Assembly (NCBI GenBank): GCA_033439765.1 | Contig: JAULSN010000002.1 | Location: 5,456,001 to 5,520,000, forward strand | Origin: Lasiosphaeria ovina | Lineage: Eukaryota; Ascomycota; Sordariomycetes; Sordariales; Lasiosphaeriaceae | Direction: 5' to 3' | Length of the DNA stretch: 64,000 nt | In this document: positions 42,411-51,788 of the stretch, in pieces | Position numbering within the stretch: the stretch's first letter is position 1 | Layout of the letters: each line of letters starts with the position of its first letter | The notes under the pieces: model-generated | What the model saw: the letters and a program-made list of their open reading frames with translations, nothing else | What the model was told of the DNA's origin: nothing | Databases searched by the model: none | Position numbers and translations under genes: made by a program

Positions 42411-43099
42411 CTAGTAGAAGAACCCAATGATCTTGCCAGAGACGTGTTTGCGGCGGGCCTCCTCCTGGTCCATAATTCCGGCCGAGGTCGTGAGGATGAT
42501 ATAGCCGAACTGACGGGCAGGGAGAAGCTTGACAACCCACTTCTCGAGCTCGCCAAGACGGACGTTGTAGCGGGGGGAGATGACACCGCACTTGTTGAGG
42601 CTAAGGCACAAAGAGTCAGCTCTGGTTGACGGGTATATCAGGGGCAAGAAGCACTCACCGGCCGTTGAGCTGGACAACGATCTTGCCGGAGCGGTGGTCA
42701 TCGACCTGCTCGAACTCGCCAATGTATCCTGAACGCAAAACGTCAGTATGTTCCGAGAATATAAACATTGGTCGTCATGTGTTAACTCCGAAAACGTGTA
42801 AGATCCTCGCATGATGTTTAATATATCGGCAACTTAAAGGACAGCAATCGTGTGGCGTTTTGAGACCACCGTCTAGTTATCATGCCGAATGTTTGAGGCG
42901 GGGAATGGGCTGGATGCGAGGATCCTACACGAAAGAGACAAAAGCGAGGGTATAGGGGCGACTCACCGTGGCGCTGCATAACCTCAAGGAACTTGACGAT
43001 GACCTTGGAGCTGGGGCGGATCAGGACCTGGCGCTTGCCAGACTTCTCGGCGTTGTTGATGCTGTTGAGCGCATCGTGCAGAACAGAGGTGCGGACCAT
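42411..43099 (-). CDS. RPS22: 40S ribosomal protein uS8 (S22)
   Basis: uS8 binds 18S rRNA in the central domain of the small subunit. Three exons: 43099-42967, 42728-42659 and 42600-42411, for 130 residues, exactly the family length. It starts [20 protein letters not shown] and runs through [20 protein letters not shown], the exon-2 segment [15 protein letters not shown], and [20 protein letters not shown]. Intron 1 is 238 nt, the longest in this gene, and contains an 18-bp inverted repeat (separate entry); intron 2 is 58 nt. The gene is divergent from eS12. The yeast paralogue RPS22B has introns that carry an Rnt1-cleaved hairpin and a snoRNA, so the intron structure may be regulatory; that link is inference. 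Confidence 0.97.
42795..42931 (-). other. 18-bp inverted repeat forming a long-range hairpin inside uS8 intron 1
   Basis: The arms are 42914-42931 and 42795-42812, separated by 101 bases. In the pre-mRNA the 5' arm cgtgtaggatcctcgcat can pair along its full length with the 3' arm atgcgaggatcttacacg, with one G-U pair. Both arms are inside the intron, 35 nt from the donor and 66 nt from the acceptor. The loop contains a further short GTGG/CCAC pairing and an AUGAUAA sequence resembling a C box with one mismatch, but I could not confirm a complete snoRNA. Confidence 0.85.
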
Positions 43100-43849
43100 G
43101 GTTGCGGTTTGGTTGCGGAGAGATTCTCAAATCGTCAAAGGGAGGAGATGAGGTGTCTGTCAGATCGCCAGCCGTTAGCCTTCCCGAGGCCCGATGAACA
43201 TGGAGAGTGCCCTCATTGACAAGTTCAAAGAGGGTTCTGCCTGCTCAATTGCCGTTGAGGAGAAGCGTATCAGAGACGGCGCGCAGCAGCCCTGTCGAGT
43301 GCCAGAGGACGACCCTCTCCCGCCGCCATGCTCAATGCCCGACGAAGCAGCTCGCGAGTCCAGTCGCCGCTGGGGGCTTCTCAGCGCAGCTCAAGGGCTG
43401 CAGCCTGCAACATCTCTGATTGCTCTCCTCGGCCTTCGCGAAAGGCATTGCCTGGTTGTCATGTCATCGTTGAGCGTGTGATCAACATACCTCAATGTCG
43501 CGCCGCTAGTGCTAAATTTGTTAATGAGGAATCGGAAAATGTTCAAATTCGGGGCTCGAGGAAAAGCAAAATTTCAACCCAGGGGCCATTGGGGATATCT
43601 GTGGTGGTCCGTGCCCATGAAACCCGGTGTGTGCAGCCCTAATCGCAGGCTCCATGGGCTGCGCTAGAACTTGTTTGGACTAGCGCACAGCCTGCCGGCG
43701 AAATTTGGCGGGGGTTATTTGTCCAACGCACAATTTGCCCGCGGTCGGTGTGTGAACTTCTTCCGAGGCCTTCATAGACAGAAAAAGGTATCACCCTACA
43801 GCTCTTCGAGGATCGCTTCCGACACCTTACTTGAAATCATAACATCAAG
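43100..43849. promoter_or_regulatory. Shared divergent promoter of ribosomal protein genes uS8 and eS12
   Basis: Only 750 bp separate the two start codons, so the two small-subunit genes probably share control elements. One CCCTAA motif lies at about 43637-43642 beside a GCAGCCC block. No larger open frame is convincing. Confidence 0.6.
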
Positions 43850-44632
43850 ATGGTAAGACCTTTACCCTCTTTTGAATGAAGCTGCACACAATTTTTCTCC
43901 CATGATGCCCAGCCCGAGCTCGATACTTGCCGACGGGAGGCTGTATCTTTCGCCCGCCTTGGAAAACCGACGTGGCTGATGACAACGGCGTCGCCTCCAA
44001 GCCACGCCTAGCGCCCGAGAACGAATTGACTTGAGAGGAAGATGGCCCCGCTAATACGTGTTTGTCTCTGCAGTCGGACGTAGAAGAGAACAACGCCCCC
44101 GAGGAGGTCGAGGTTTCGGCCGATGCCGCCCCCAAGGGTCAGATGTCCGTTCTAGACGCCCTCAAGGGTGTCTTGAAGGTGGCTCTGATCAATGACGGTC
44201 TTGCCCGCGGTCTGCGCGAGGCGTCCAAGGCTCTGGATCGCCGCCAGGCGCATCTGTGCGTCCTGAACGAGGCTTGCGAGGAGGAGGCGTACAAGAAGCT
44301 TGTCATCGCCCTCTGCTCCGAGCACAAGATCCCCCTCATCAAGGTTCCCGATGGAAAGCAACTCGGCGAGTGGGCTGGTCTCTGTGAGTACCTCTAAACT
44401 GGTTTGCGGCATACAGGCTGCTTGCTGACAGGTTTTGTCAGGCGTCCTTGATCGCGAGGGTAACGCCCGCAAGGTCGTCAACTGCTCGTGCGTCGTGGTT
44501 ACGAACTGGGGCGAGTCGTCCAGTGAGAGAGATGTATGTTCTAGCCGCCCCTCCCACCCTATAATGTCGTGGACGAGACATGGACTAACTTTTGACCTTC
44601 AGATCCTCCTGGCGCACTTCAACGAGAACTAG
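43850..44632 (+). CDS. RPS12: 40S ribosomal protein eS12
   Basis: eS12 sits on the beak of the small subunit. I infer four exons: 43850-43852 (the ATG alone), 44074-44383, 44442-44533 and 44603-44632, for 144 residues. The donor gtaaga follows the ATG directly, and the 221-nt intron ends in ctctgcag. Joining gives [15 protein letters not shown], the expected N terminus. Family segments are [40 protein letters not shown] and [20 protein letters not shown], ending LLAHFNEN. Introns 2 and 3 are 58 and 69 nt. Intron 1 contains a 7-bp hairpin (43971-43977 with 44000-44006). The neighbour PIN4 is convergent, 251 bp away. Confidence 0.94.
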
Positions 44633-44883
44633 GCGATCTACCGGCGACGGGGCGTTTCTGGGACGGTGATATCATTCAAGGAGTACGATGTTTCCCTTTC
44701 CGGTCTCGTGTCCAGGGCTGCTTCACATGTACGGACTCTAGGGCTGAGCATTTTTTCAGGCATGGAGCATGAGGGCCCCAGATCTGGTCTACATAGGGAA
44801 CGGTCTGGAAAAAGTCAAGACAAAAAGAATAAATCTCGTTAAAGCGGGAACTGTGCGGTTGCTTGTTCGTGGTGTGAAAGTGC

Positions 44884-45454
44884 CTATTCTCTGTGCTCGA
44901 CAACTATCAGATGGTAGCCGTGTACCGTCTTGGCCTCGCCGACCTGGCCGACGGGGAGCTTGAACGCGACCTCCTCGAAGGGGGCCTCGAGGGATCCCTT
45001 GGTCTTTTTGCCGAGCAGACCACCTAATTGAGGCGCAGAAAGGGCAGATTGCGTGAGTAATAAGCAGGCAGCAAGCGGTCTGGGCGGCCCAGGCCATGGT
45101 TTGGATATATATGCATTCGCGGTCAAGTGTGGTGGTGTGTATGTCTCTCTTACCTTGGCGAGCCTTGTCTTCCGAGTACTCCCGGGCCACGTCAGCAAAG
45201 CTCTCGCCGGCGTTGATCTTTGCCAGAGCCTCTTCCTTGCGCGAGTGCTTGCCGCACAGAATGTGCCGCACCGTGATGGTCTGCGCGCCCTTGGCGGCGG
45301 CGGTGGTGTTGTTGCCGCCGCCGCTCTTGTCGGTCTTCTTTGCGTCCTTGCCGCCGCCGCCGCCCTTGCCTTTGCTATCCTTGCTATCCTTAGCGCCCTT
45401 GCCCGGCTTCGCAGCGGCTGGCTGCTTCTTCGGGTCTTCTTTTTTCTTGGCCAT
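44884..45454 (-). CDS. PIN4: Parvulin-type peptidyl-prolyl cis-trans isomerase, PIN4/Par14-like
   Basis: Par14/PIN4 is a small parvulin associated with pre-ribosomes and DNA. Exons are 45454-45154 and 45023-44884, for 146 residues; the 130-nt intron has donor gtaaga and acceptor aattag. The N terminus is very rich in K, G, A and D ([13 protein letters not shown]), as in the basic tail of Par14. It is followed by the catalytic domain [36 protein letters not shown] (formed across the junction), [20 protein letters not shown] and [13 protein letters not shown]. No WW domain is present, which separates it from Pin1/Ess1. A pyrimidine TTC repeat (plus strand 45481-45508) lies in the presumed 5' leader and reads as GAA repeats in the mRNA. 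Confidence 0.93.
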
Positions 45455-46398
45455 TTTAGGTTTCGTAAGGGGATTGTTTTCTCTTCTTCTTCTTCTTCTT
45501 CTTCTTCCAAGGAATGAAGAAAACCTCGATCGAATGGAAGGTGTGATAGGGTCTTCTCTTGTCTGGCGGTTTTATCGCCTTTTACTCTCTCTCTCTCTGT
45601 CGACTTTGAAGCTTTTGAGCTTCCGAGGCGGCGTGGGGTGGGGTTGAAATGCCGTCGGTCCAGACCCGCCCCGAATGGACCCGACCCCGTGCCCCATAAA
45701 AAGAAAACTTAGATCCTCACCCTCCGGAGCCGCGGCGTGAACCCTAACCCTTTCTTTCCCGCCCTGTTAACAACAGCAACTTCACCTTCTTTTCCTCCTC
45801 AACAACAGCTATCTATGTACCTTGCCTTTCAAATGGCCATCAATGATATATCTAAATTCGAGAGGAACTATGGGTGCATTCTCTAAATCTCACCTAAAAA
45901 TAAAAATAATCTACCGAAATGAATCAAGATGAAGAAAAAACCTCCACGAAGCTAAAAAGTCGCAACCACTTATATCACACAGAATAGGGGCAAAAGGGGT
46001 AAAAAGAAAAGCCAACACCAACTTCACCGCACAAAACATCAGAGCTCTCAGGTCCCATAGAACTACTTTTCAGACAGCCAATCGTCCAGATAGATTGTAC
46101 GAAGATTAAGTATTTCCTCCAATATTTCCTCGCAATGATGTATCAAAAAGAGAGCTTGGAAACCAACAGTTAGTTAACCAAAGAGCACAAACCACAGCAA
46201 TGCATTGAGAGGGGAAAGACCTGGTAAACAAAGCAAGCAGATAATCCAACCAAAAACATTCCAATACCAGATATCTAGGTACTACGCTAACATACACACA
46301 GACAGATTGAAACAAGAGTTGCAACAAAAAAAACCCCAAGTATCAAATAAACATTTACAAGTAACAATAACCCATCATATGACACCAAAGGCTTCTTC
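45455..46398. other. Intergenic between PIN4 and the SRA-YDG gene
   Basis: Both flanking genes run leftward, so this holds the PIN4 promoter/leader and the SRA-gene 3' region. The part near PIN4 has the TTC run and a telomere-like AACCCTAACCC at 45740-45750. From about 45830 to 46380 the sequence is A-rich with no gene visible. Confidence 0.55.
45740..45750. promoter_or_regulatory. Telomere-repeat-like motif upstream of PIN4
   Basis: The plus strand reads aaccctaaccc, nearly two units of the fungal telomere repeat (TTAGGG on the other strand). It lies about 290 bp upstream of the PIN4 start codon. TTAGGG-binding factors of the Tbf1 type act at promoters in yeasts, so a promoter role is possible; it is only a motif match. 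Confidence 0.35.
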
Positions 46399-48400
46399 TC
46401 ACCCCTCGCTTCCCTCGGCAATCCTCTGGGCCGAGTATTCCTTGTTCCGGTTAGTGTCGATGACGGCCCTCTTGCCGCCCGCGGCGGCGGCATTCTTTCC
46501 CGTTTTTTTCCCGTCCGCGTTGGCCAGGGCGTGGGCGGCGGCCGGGGGCAGCGTGAGCTTCATGGCGCTCTTCATCGTCTTGCTAGTTCCGGTCGCCGCA
46601 GCCGTCGCCTCTGTATGCGCAGGCGCAGTAGCAGAAGTAGCCGGCGGCGAGTGTTTGACCCCCCCTGGGCTTGCTCCGACCGTGGTCCCCCCTCCTGCGC
46701 TGATGCTCGACCTGAACTCGCGGACGCGCTTCCACTGCTCGCGCTCCAGCCGGTCGGCTTCCTTCTGCACCTTCCACTGGAAGGCCATCTGCTCGCCCGT
46801 GGCCTGCCTGATCTTGTCCGCCTCGAGCTTCTCGTACAGGTGCCATTCGTCGAGCTGCGACGGCGTGGGGATCTTGGCGAGTTCCGACATGGGAGGCTGG
46901 CCGTCGACGCGCGCCAGCGTCAGCTCGAGGCGGTATATCTCTGTGTTGACGTCGAGCTTGTGGCGGTAGTTCGTGAGTTTCCACCTAGACACAGAAGGCA
47001 AAAGCACCGTCTTGTCAATTACATCTCGTCACCCCACTCCAGCGTGGACTAGCCACCAAAAACTTACAAGCCATCATAGCGGACGCCGCCCGACGGGGCG
47101 TGGGGACTCCTCAGCTGGTACCCCCTCAAGATGCGAATCTGTCTTCCGACCTTCATCATGAGCGAGACGTGCATGTCCTTCAGGGTCCCCTCAAAGGTGT
47201 ATCTCAGCTGGTTGCCTTCGAAGAGGTCTTCTTTTCCCGTCAGCAAGGGCAACGTTGAAAGGCCGTACTTTCCCGTCGTGACTTTTTGAGAATCACAGGC
47301 AACCAGACTATCGCGGTGCGCGCACGCGATGTTCAGGGCCCAGTACCCGGCTTCGAAGTTGAGATTGGGATTGCTCCCGAGGTGCGGCCTGGGGTTTGGG
47401 TCCGTCACCTTCCAGGCGCCAGGGGCTCCGGGGGCCGGGGCAACAAAGGCGACGCCCTCGAGGCGGCCGGTGGTGGCCAGGTCCGCGGTGCGGATCTCGT
47501 CCATCATGAAGTACTGGGCCTTGAAGCGGGCGCGCCAGGCGCGCAGCAGGCTGTCGGCGGCGGCCGAGTCGCTGAGGCACTTGGCCGACACAATGGTGCC
47601 GCGCTTGGCGCAGTCGACTAGCTCCGCCACCATCTTGTCCAGGCGCGCCAGCTTGATGGCCTCGAAGCCGATGGGCGACAAGCCGCGCACCTCCTCGGCC
47701 AGCGCGTTCTCGAGGAACATGGTCAGCCGGTCCGAGTCCGGGCCCGAGTGCCCCGCCTCCGAGAGCCACCGCCGCACCGAGTCCGACAGCTTCAGCAGCG
47801 ACTCGGCGTCGAAGCTCACCTTCTGCAGGTCCGCCGAGCTGCCCGACGTGTGGGAGAAGGCCGAGTCCGACACCGAATATATGCCTGCAGAGCCGGCAAG
47901 TCAGCCAGCTGTGTGCCCTGCGGGCCGAGGACTGTAGCACTGGCTGGTCTATCTAGACTACGCCGACTTACTAGACAGGGGAGGGCGGCTGCGTACTACT
48001 GGCTCGGACCCAGAAGGTTGGCGCGACGTGCTCATAGACATGCTGCCATCGTACCGCCCGCCCTGGGACATGAGGTGCAGCTGGGCCACGCGGTCAGGGT
48101 CTCCATCAATGCGTCCCATGCCGGAACCGTCTGTGCCGTGGGTTGTCTTTGGGTGGGTAGGTACTTGCTTACATGGGACTCGCTGACGCTGGCGGCGCTC
48201 AGGTGCCTCCGCTGCATGCCGCCGTCCCAGTCGACGACGACGTGGTCGGCCAGGGAGAAGGACGAGGTGCGGCGGCGGCGGTGGTGGTGGTGGTGGTGTG
48301 GGGAGAAGGCCCTCGCCACGCTCTTCAAGGCATGCGTAAACCACTTTTTGTGTTCATGGTTTGTTGGCGACCCTGGGCTGCGGTGGTGGAAGAGCGACAT
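46399..48400 (-). CDS. SRA-YDG domain protein
   Basis: SRA-YDG domains bind modified or hemimethylated cytosine by base flipping (UHRF1, SUVH proteins and some bacterial restriction enzymes). Four exons: 48400-48173, 48062-47972, 47884-47068 and 46984-46399, for 573 residues; introns are 110, 87 and 83 nt. The N terminus contains six His then four Arg. A helical region (LLKLSDSVRRWLSEAGHSG) follows. The SRA-like domain covers roughly residues 275-410: GYWALNIACAHRDSL, TTGKYGLSTLPLLTG, GRQIRILRGYQLRSPHAP (from ~353), VRYDGLWKL across the exon 3/4 junction, and LARVDGQPP. The C terminus is a charged coiled region and an A/T/K-rich tail. No RING, PHD, SET or nuclease domain is evident. The first intron (acceptor tcccag) is the weakest part of the model. 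Function in this fungus is unknown. Confidence 0.78.
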
Positions 48401-49536
48401 GGTTTTGGACTGCAGCCGAGAGACGCCACCCACAGGTCACCGACAGACGGGGGGACAGAAGACACTCAGGTCAGGTATTAAACGAATGTCGGATCCGGTA
48501 CACTACACCGCAGTATATCAACTGCCAGGCACCAAGACCTTACCGGCAAGTCCTGGGGCGAGGTAGAGCGGGTATTCTGGGAGAGACCGGTCCAGGGTTC
48601 CAGAATCCAGAAAGACTCCAGAAGGACTCGGACACATGGACGGGCACCGCTGTGCCATGCATCGCATCCATTGCAGCGCGCGGCGAGGAAGGTTTGCTCG
48701 TGGCCGCGGCAAGAAGACGGCAAGAAGAACCTTAAGGCCCGCAGTGGCACGAGCGCAAGGGCCGTGGAAGGTAGGTGCTGGGCAAGGTGGATATTGCTAA
48801 AAGACATTCGCAGGCAAGCCCCGTCTTTAGCTCTGAGCTCTTGCCAAGACAAGGTATAGTAATTAAGTTTGGAATTTGGGAGTAGAGGAGGACGTGGTTA
48901 AATATTTGACTTTGGTACCTTGCATTAGCGAGTGCTTCTATCCAGAGCACATACAGTATTACACGAGCCAAGACAGCAAGGTTAGGTTAGTTAGTCCTTG
49001 AGCAAGTAGTCGGCAGACAGGAAGCATAAGGATATCATTTCCCCAGAACTAAAACCACCAATAGCAAGCACCATTCCCTAGATACTCCCTTCGCCATCTA
49101 CCGGTACCCATATATCCTCCCAAGATGTCCGAACCATCAACTCGCCCATGCCGTTTCCCTTCTTCTTTTTCCTCTTGCTCATAAGCTAAACTGGCGAAAA
49201 GCCAACGCGGAAAGGCAAACGAGGTGCGCGAGGAAGTGCAGCGCCCCCCTTCCCACTTTTGTAATCTCGTCGCGGGCATACCAATCGTAAAGATGTTGAA
49301 GCAAGACAAAGAAATCAGTAACAGACGTTGGAGCAAGGTTCCAGAGAGAAGAAAGAGACGAGGAAAAGCAAGTTTTGCTTGGAGCATCGGCAACCCCTTA
49401 TGGTCTCCTTTCTTTTTTCCCCCGCGTAAAGTATCGTAGCCAAAGCTGCCCAGACTCCAGGCCCAGCCTGGAGCGACGGCTCCAGCGCAAAAAAAAGGGG
49501 AACTGACATCCGCATTATAAACCCAATCAGATCAAA
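48401..49536. other. Intergenic between the SRA-YDG gene and the Zn2Cys6 factor
   Basis: Both genes run leftward. The 1.1 kb should carry the transcription factor 3' region and the SRA-gene promoter. The frames present are short and unlike known proteins. Confidence 0.55.
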
Positions 49537-51541
49537 TCAGTACGACGCCAGGTCCTGCCACCGCCTAGTCTGAACAACGTCGAGCAAGTCTTGGCCCTTG
49601 GCCTGGAGGCGGGCGCGGAACCCGTCGCACCACATGAGCTCGAGACGGTTGTCGGCGAGGACGAGGTTGTCGTGGTGGAGGAGGAGGTCGCCGGCGGCGG
49701 CGACGGCAGCCGCCTGCTCGAAGAACTGGCGGGCAATGAACAGCGGGGCGACGAGCATGTCGGGCTGCACCGTGGCCGAAAGGGCAAAGTCGAGGCTGCG
49801 GCAGATGTGCACGGCGAGCTCGCGCACCTCCTTGGCGCTGTACCGCGCCGGGTTGACCTGCTGCAGGTGCGCCGGTAGCACCGGAATGGCATGCGTCATC
49901 GGCTCGTCGACCACGGGCTCGAACATGGCCCAGTACAGCCGCTCGATGCACGGGTAGAACAGCACCAGCGCCATCCAGTAGTAGATGAACATGATGGCTG
50001 TCACGCTGTCTCGGAACCCGTACATGTCGCAAAACGGAATATTGTCCACAATAACTGGAGGCGGTGGGGAAGACGACGAGGCTGCTGTTCCTCCTACTCC
50101 TCCTGCTGCTGCCGCCGCCGCAGCCGCCGCGTCCAACGGATCCTGAACCCAAAAGGCCCCAGGCTGGTGTGTGGCCGCCGTGTACCACTCGTCGAGCTGC
50201 CGCTCAATATTGAGACAGTTGATTAACAGGTCTTGGGCCATCAACCGCCGCCCCATGGTCTGCCCCTGGGACAGAATGCGGTCCGACCGCGCCAGCACAG
50301 CGGGCAACGACACCAGAATGTCGAGGAGTCGGTCGAAGAAGGTCTTGGGGTGAAGCTCCCACGGCGTAGCCATCCATTCCGGGTTAGCGAGGAAAATTGG
50401 CGTTCGGTTCAGAAGAGCGGCACAGATCTGATCGGGAGAGTTAGAAAATGTGTCAAAACAGAAGCAAGGAGACCAAGAAAAGAGAAAGAAAAGGGAGAAG
50501 AAAAGAGGAAAGAAAACTTGCAGCATTGTGCCGATAGACGCGGACAAAGAAGTGGTGGTTGGGAAACGAGCGGAAGCTGTCGGGGCCCAGCCGCCGCACC
50601 ATGTTGTTCTGTATCGACGGGTCTCTCCACGGGGCTTGGTTGCTAGAGAAGACGGAGTGGTTGTGCTCGTAGAGGAACAGGCATATACTGTCCGCCGTTG
50701 CCGACATGGTGTCCGGCTGGCTGTCCTCTTGGGGGGCGAGGTGCACCGCGGCCTGCGACTTCAGCTGGAAGTCGTCTTGGCTCATGAAGGGCTGGACGTC
50801 GGGAGTCCGGTAGGCTGGAAGGTGGAGAAAGGAGAACTTGTTGCTGCTGCTGGTGATACTACTGCTGCCGCCGCCACTGCCGCTTCCACCGCCTCCTTCG
50901 TCACCCTCTCCGTCGTCGTCGTCGTCGCCACTCCAGGCTCCAGCCGGCCCTCGCACTATCCCCTGCAGGTTCGTGTGGACGGCGGCGATCTGGATTTGGT
51001 GCTGGCCCTTTCCCCGGTTCGAGACTGAGACCAGGTCGTCCCAGGCTGGCTGCAGAGGCTCCGTAGGAGCGAGTTCCAGCCTATCTCCGTCGGCTCTCGA
51101 CGACGACTTCCCCTTTTTTGATGACTTGACTACCCGAGGGGGGTGCGAGGAGCAGCGGCCGCCGTCCTCGATGGTTCCGATGATAAAGACAGTCTCCCGT
51201 TCATAGCTGCATTCTCGGCCCCTTTTGCAAGTTAGCATCACCCCGACAGCGTCGTCGTGTGTGGCAAGAGAAAGTACTCACGAGTCCCGGCACTTTTTGC
51301 AGAGCGGTCGCTCGTTATCGCACTACGAGCAACGGCGAAGCCTCTGGGTCAGTCTTGCAAGTCGGAGAGGGGGGGTTTCCACGACAGAGTTTGTTGGAAG
51401 GAAGTACCTTGACCCTGCGGAGCCGGCAGGTATTACATCCTCGATATTTTCCTTTTACGCCCTTTTTGTAATTTTTGCTTTAGCTTGTAGCAGAAGACCG
51501 AGGCCAAGACAGAAGGACGGGGCGCTGTCACTTACCACCAT
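49537..51541 (-). CDS. Zn2Cys6 fungal transcription factor
   Basis: Nuclear DNA-binding regulator of the Gal4-type class; target genes unknown. I infer five exons: 51541-51536 (6 nt), 51461-51408, 51322-51282, 51221-50522 and 50427-49537, for 563 residues. Joining exons 1-4 gives MVGVKGKYRGCNTCRLRRVK then CDNERPLCKKCRDSGRECSY, a textbook CX2CX6CX6CX2CX6C zinc cluster spread over three exons. After a low-complexity acidic/Gly/Ser linker there is a helical regulatory region (FLYEHNHSVFSSNQAPWRD, FFVRVYRHNAICAALLNRTP, PWELHPKTFFDRLLDILVSL). Such regions occur in many fungal C6 factors. Intron 4 (50428-50521) keeps the frame only if its donor is GC (gcaagt), since the nearby GT site gives the wrong phase. 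An A-tract (nine or more Ala) and a P-run occur near residue 360. The gene sits between the SRA-YDG gene and D2HGDH, all leftward but not overlapping. Confidence 0.88.
50428..50521 (-). other. Probable GC-AG intron of the Zn2Cys6 factor
   Basis: The 94-nt intron reads gcaagt at its 5' end and ctaactctcccgatcag at its 3' end. A GT donor one codon later would leave phase 1, but the only acceptor requires phase 0. GCAAGT is the accepted consensus for non-canonical GC donors. Confidence 0.75.
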
Positions 51542-51766
51542 GGTTGCCGTTAGCGTTAGGGCGATGGGGCATGACAGAGCAACTAACAAACAACTTCGGG
51601 CCGGGGGTTTGGGCTGGCGTGTTCCGACAGAGGTTTTATGGCAATCTGGAGGAAGCCCACGGATCCGGTTCAGCGGAGTAGGGCCTCCAAGTCTATCCCT
51701 ATATCCCGCCCGGTGACTCGGGTTGGAAAGGCTGCAGGATAGGGCACGTCACCTAACATCCGGACG

Positions 51767-51788
51767 CACACACACACACACACACACA
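51767..51788. repeat. (CA)11 microsatellite
   Basis: Eleven uninterrupted CA units about 230 bp upstream of the transcription factor start codon. Confidence 0.95.

Noticed and set aside
42855..42875. Complete C/D snoRNA in uS8 intron 1
   Set aside because: A C-box-like AUGAUAA is present, but the only good CUGA is at the branch site outside the stem, so the call was not made.
43194..43642. Several plus-strand frames between uS8 and eS12
   Set aside because: They overlap one another in different frames, lack family resemblance, and sit in the shared promoter.
45053..45517. 154-codon plus-strand frame with hydrophobic sequence
   Set aside because: Antisense to PIN4, arising from its Lys/Gly/Ala-rich N terminus and the TTC repeat.
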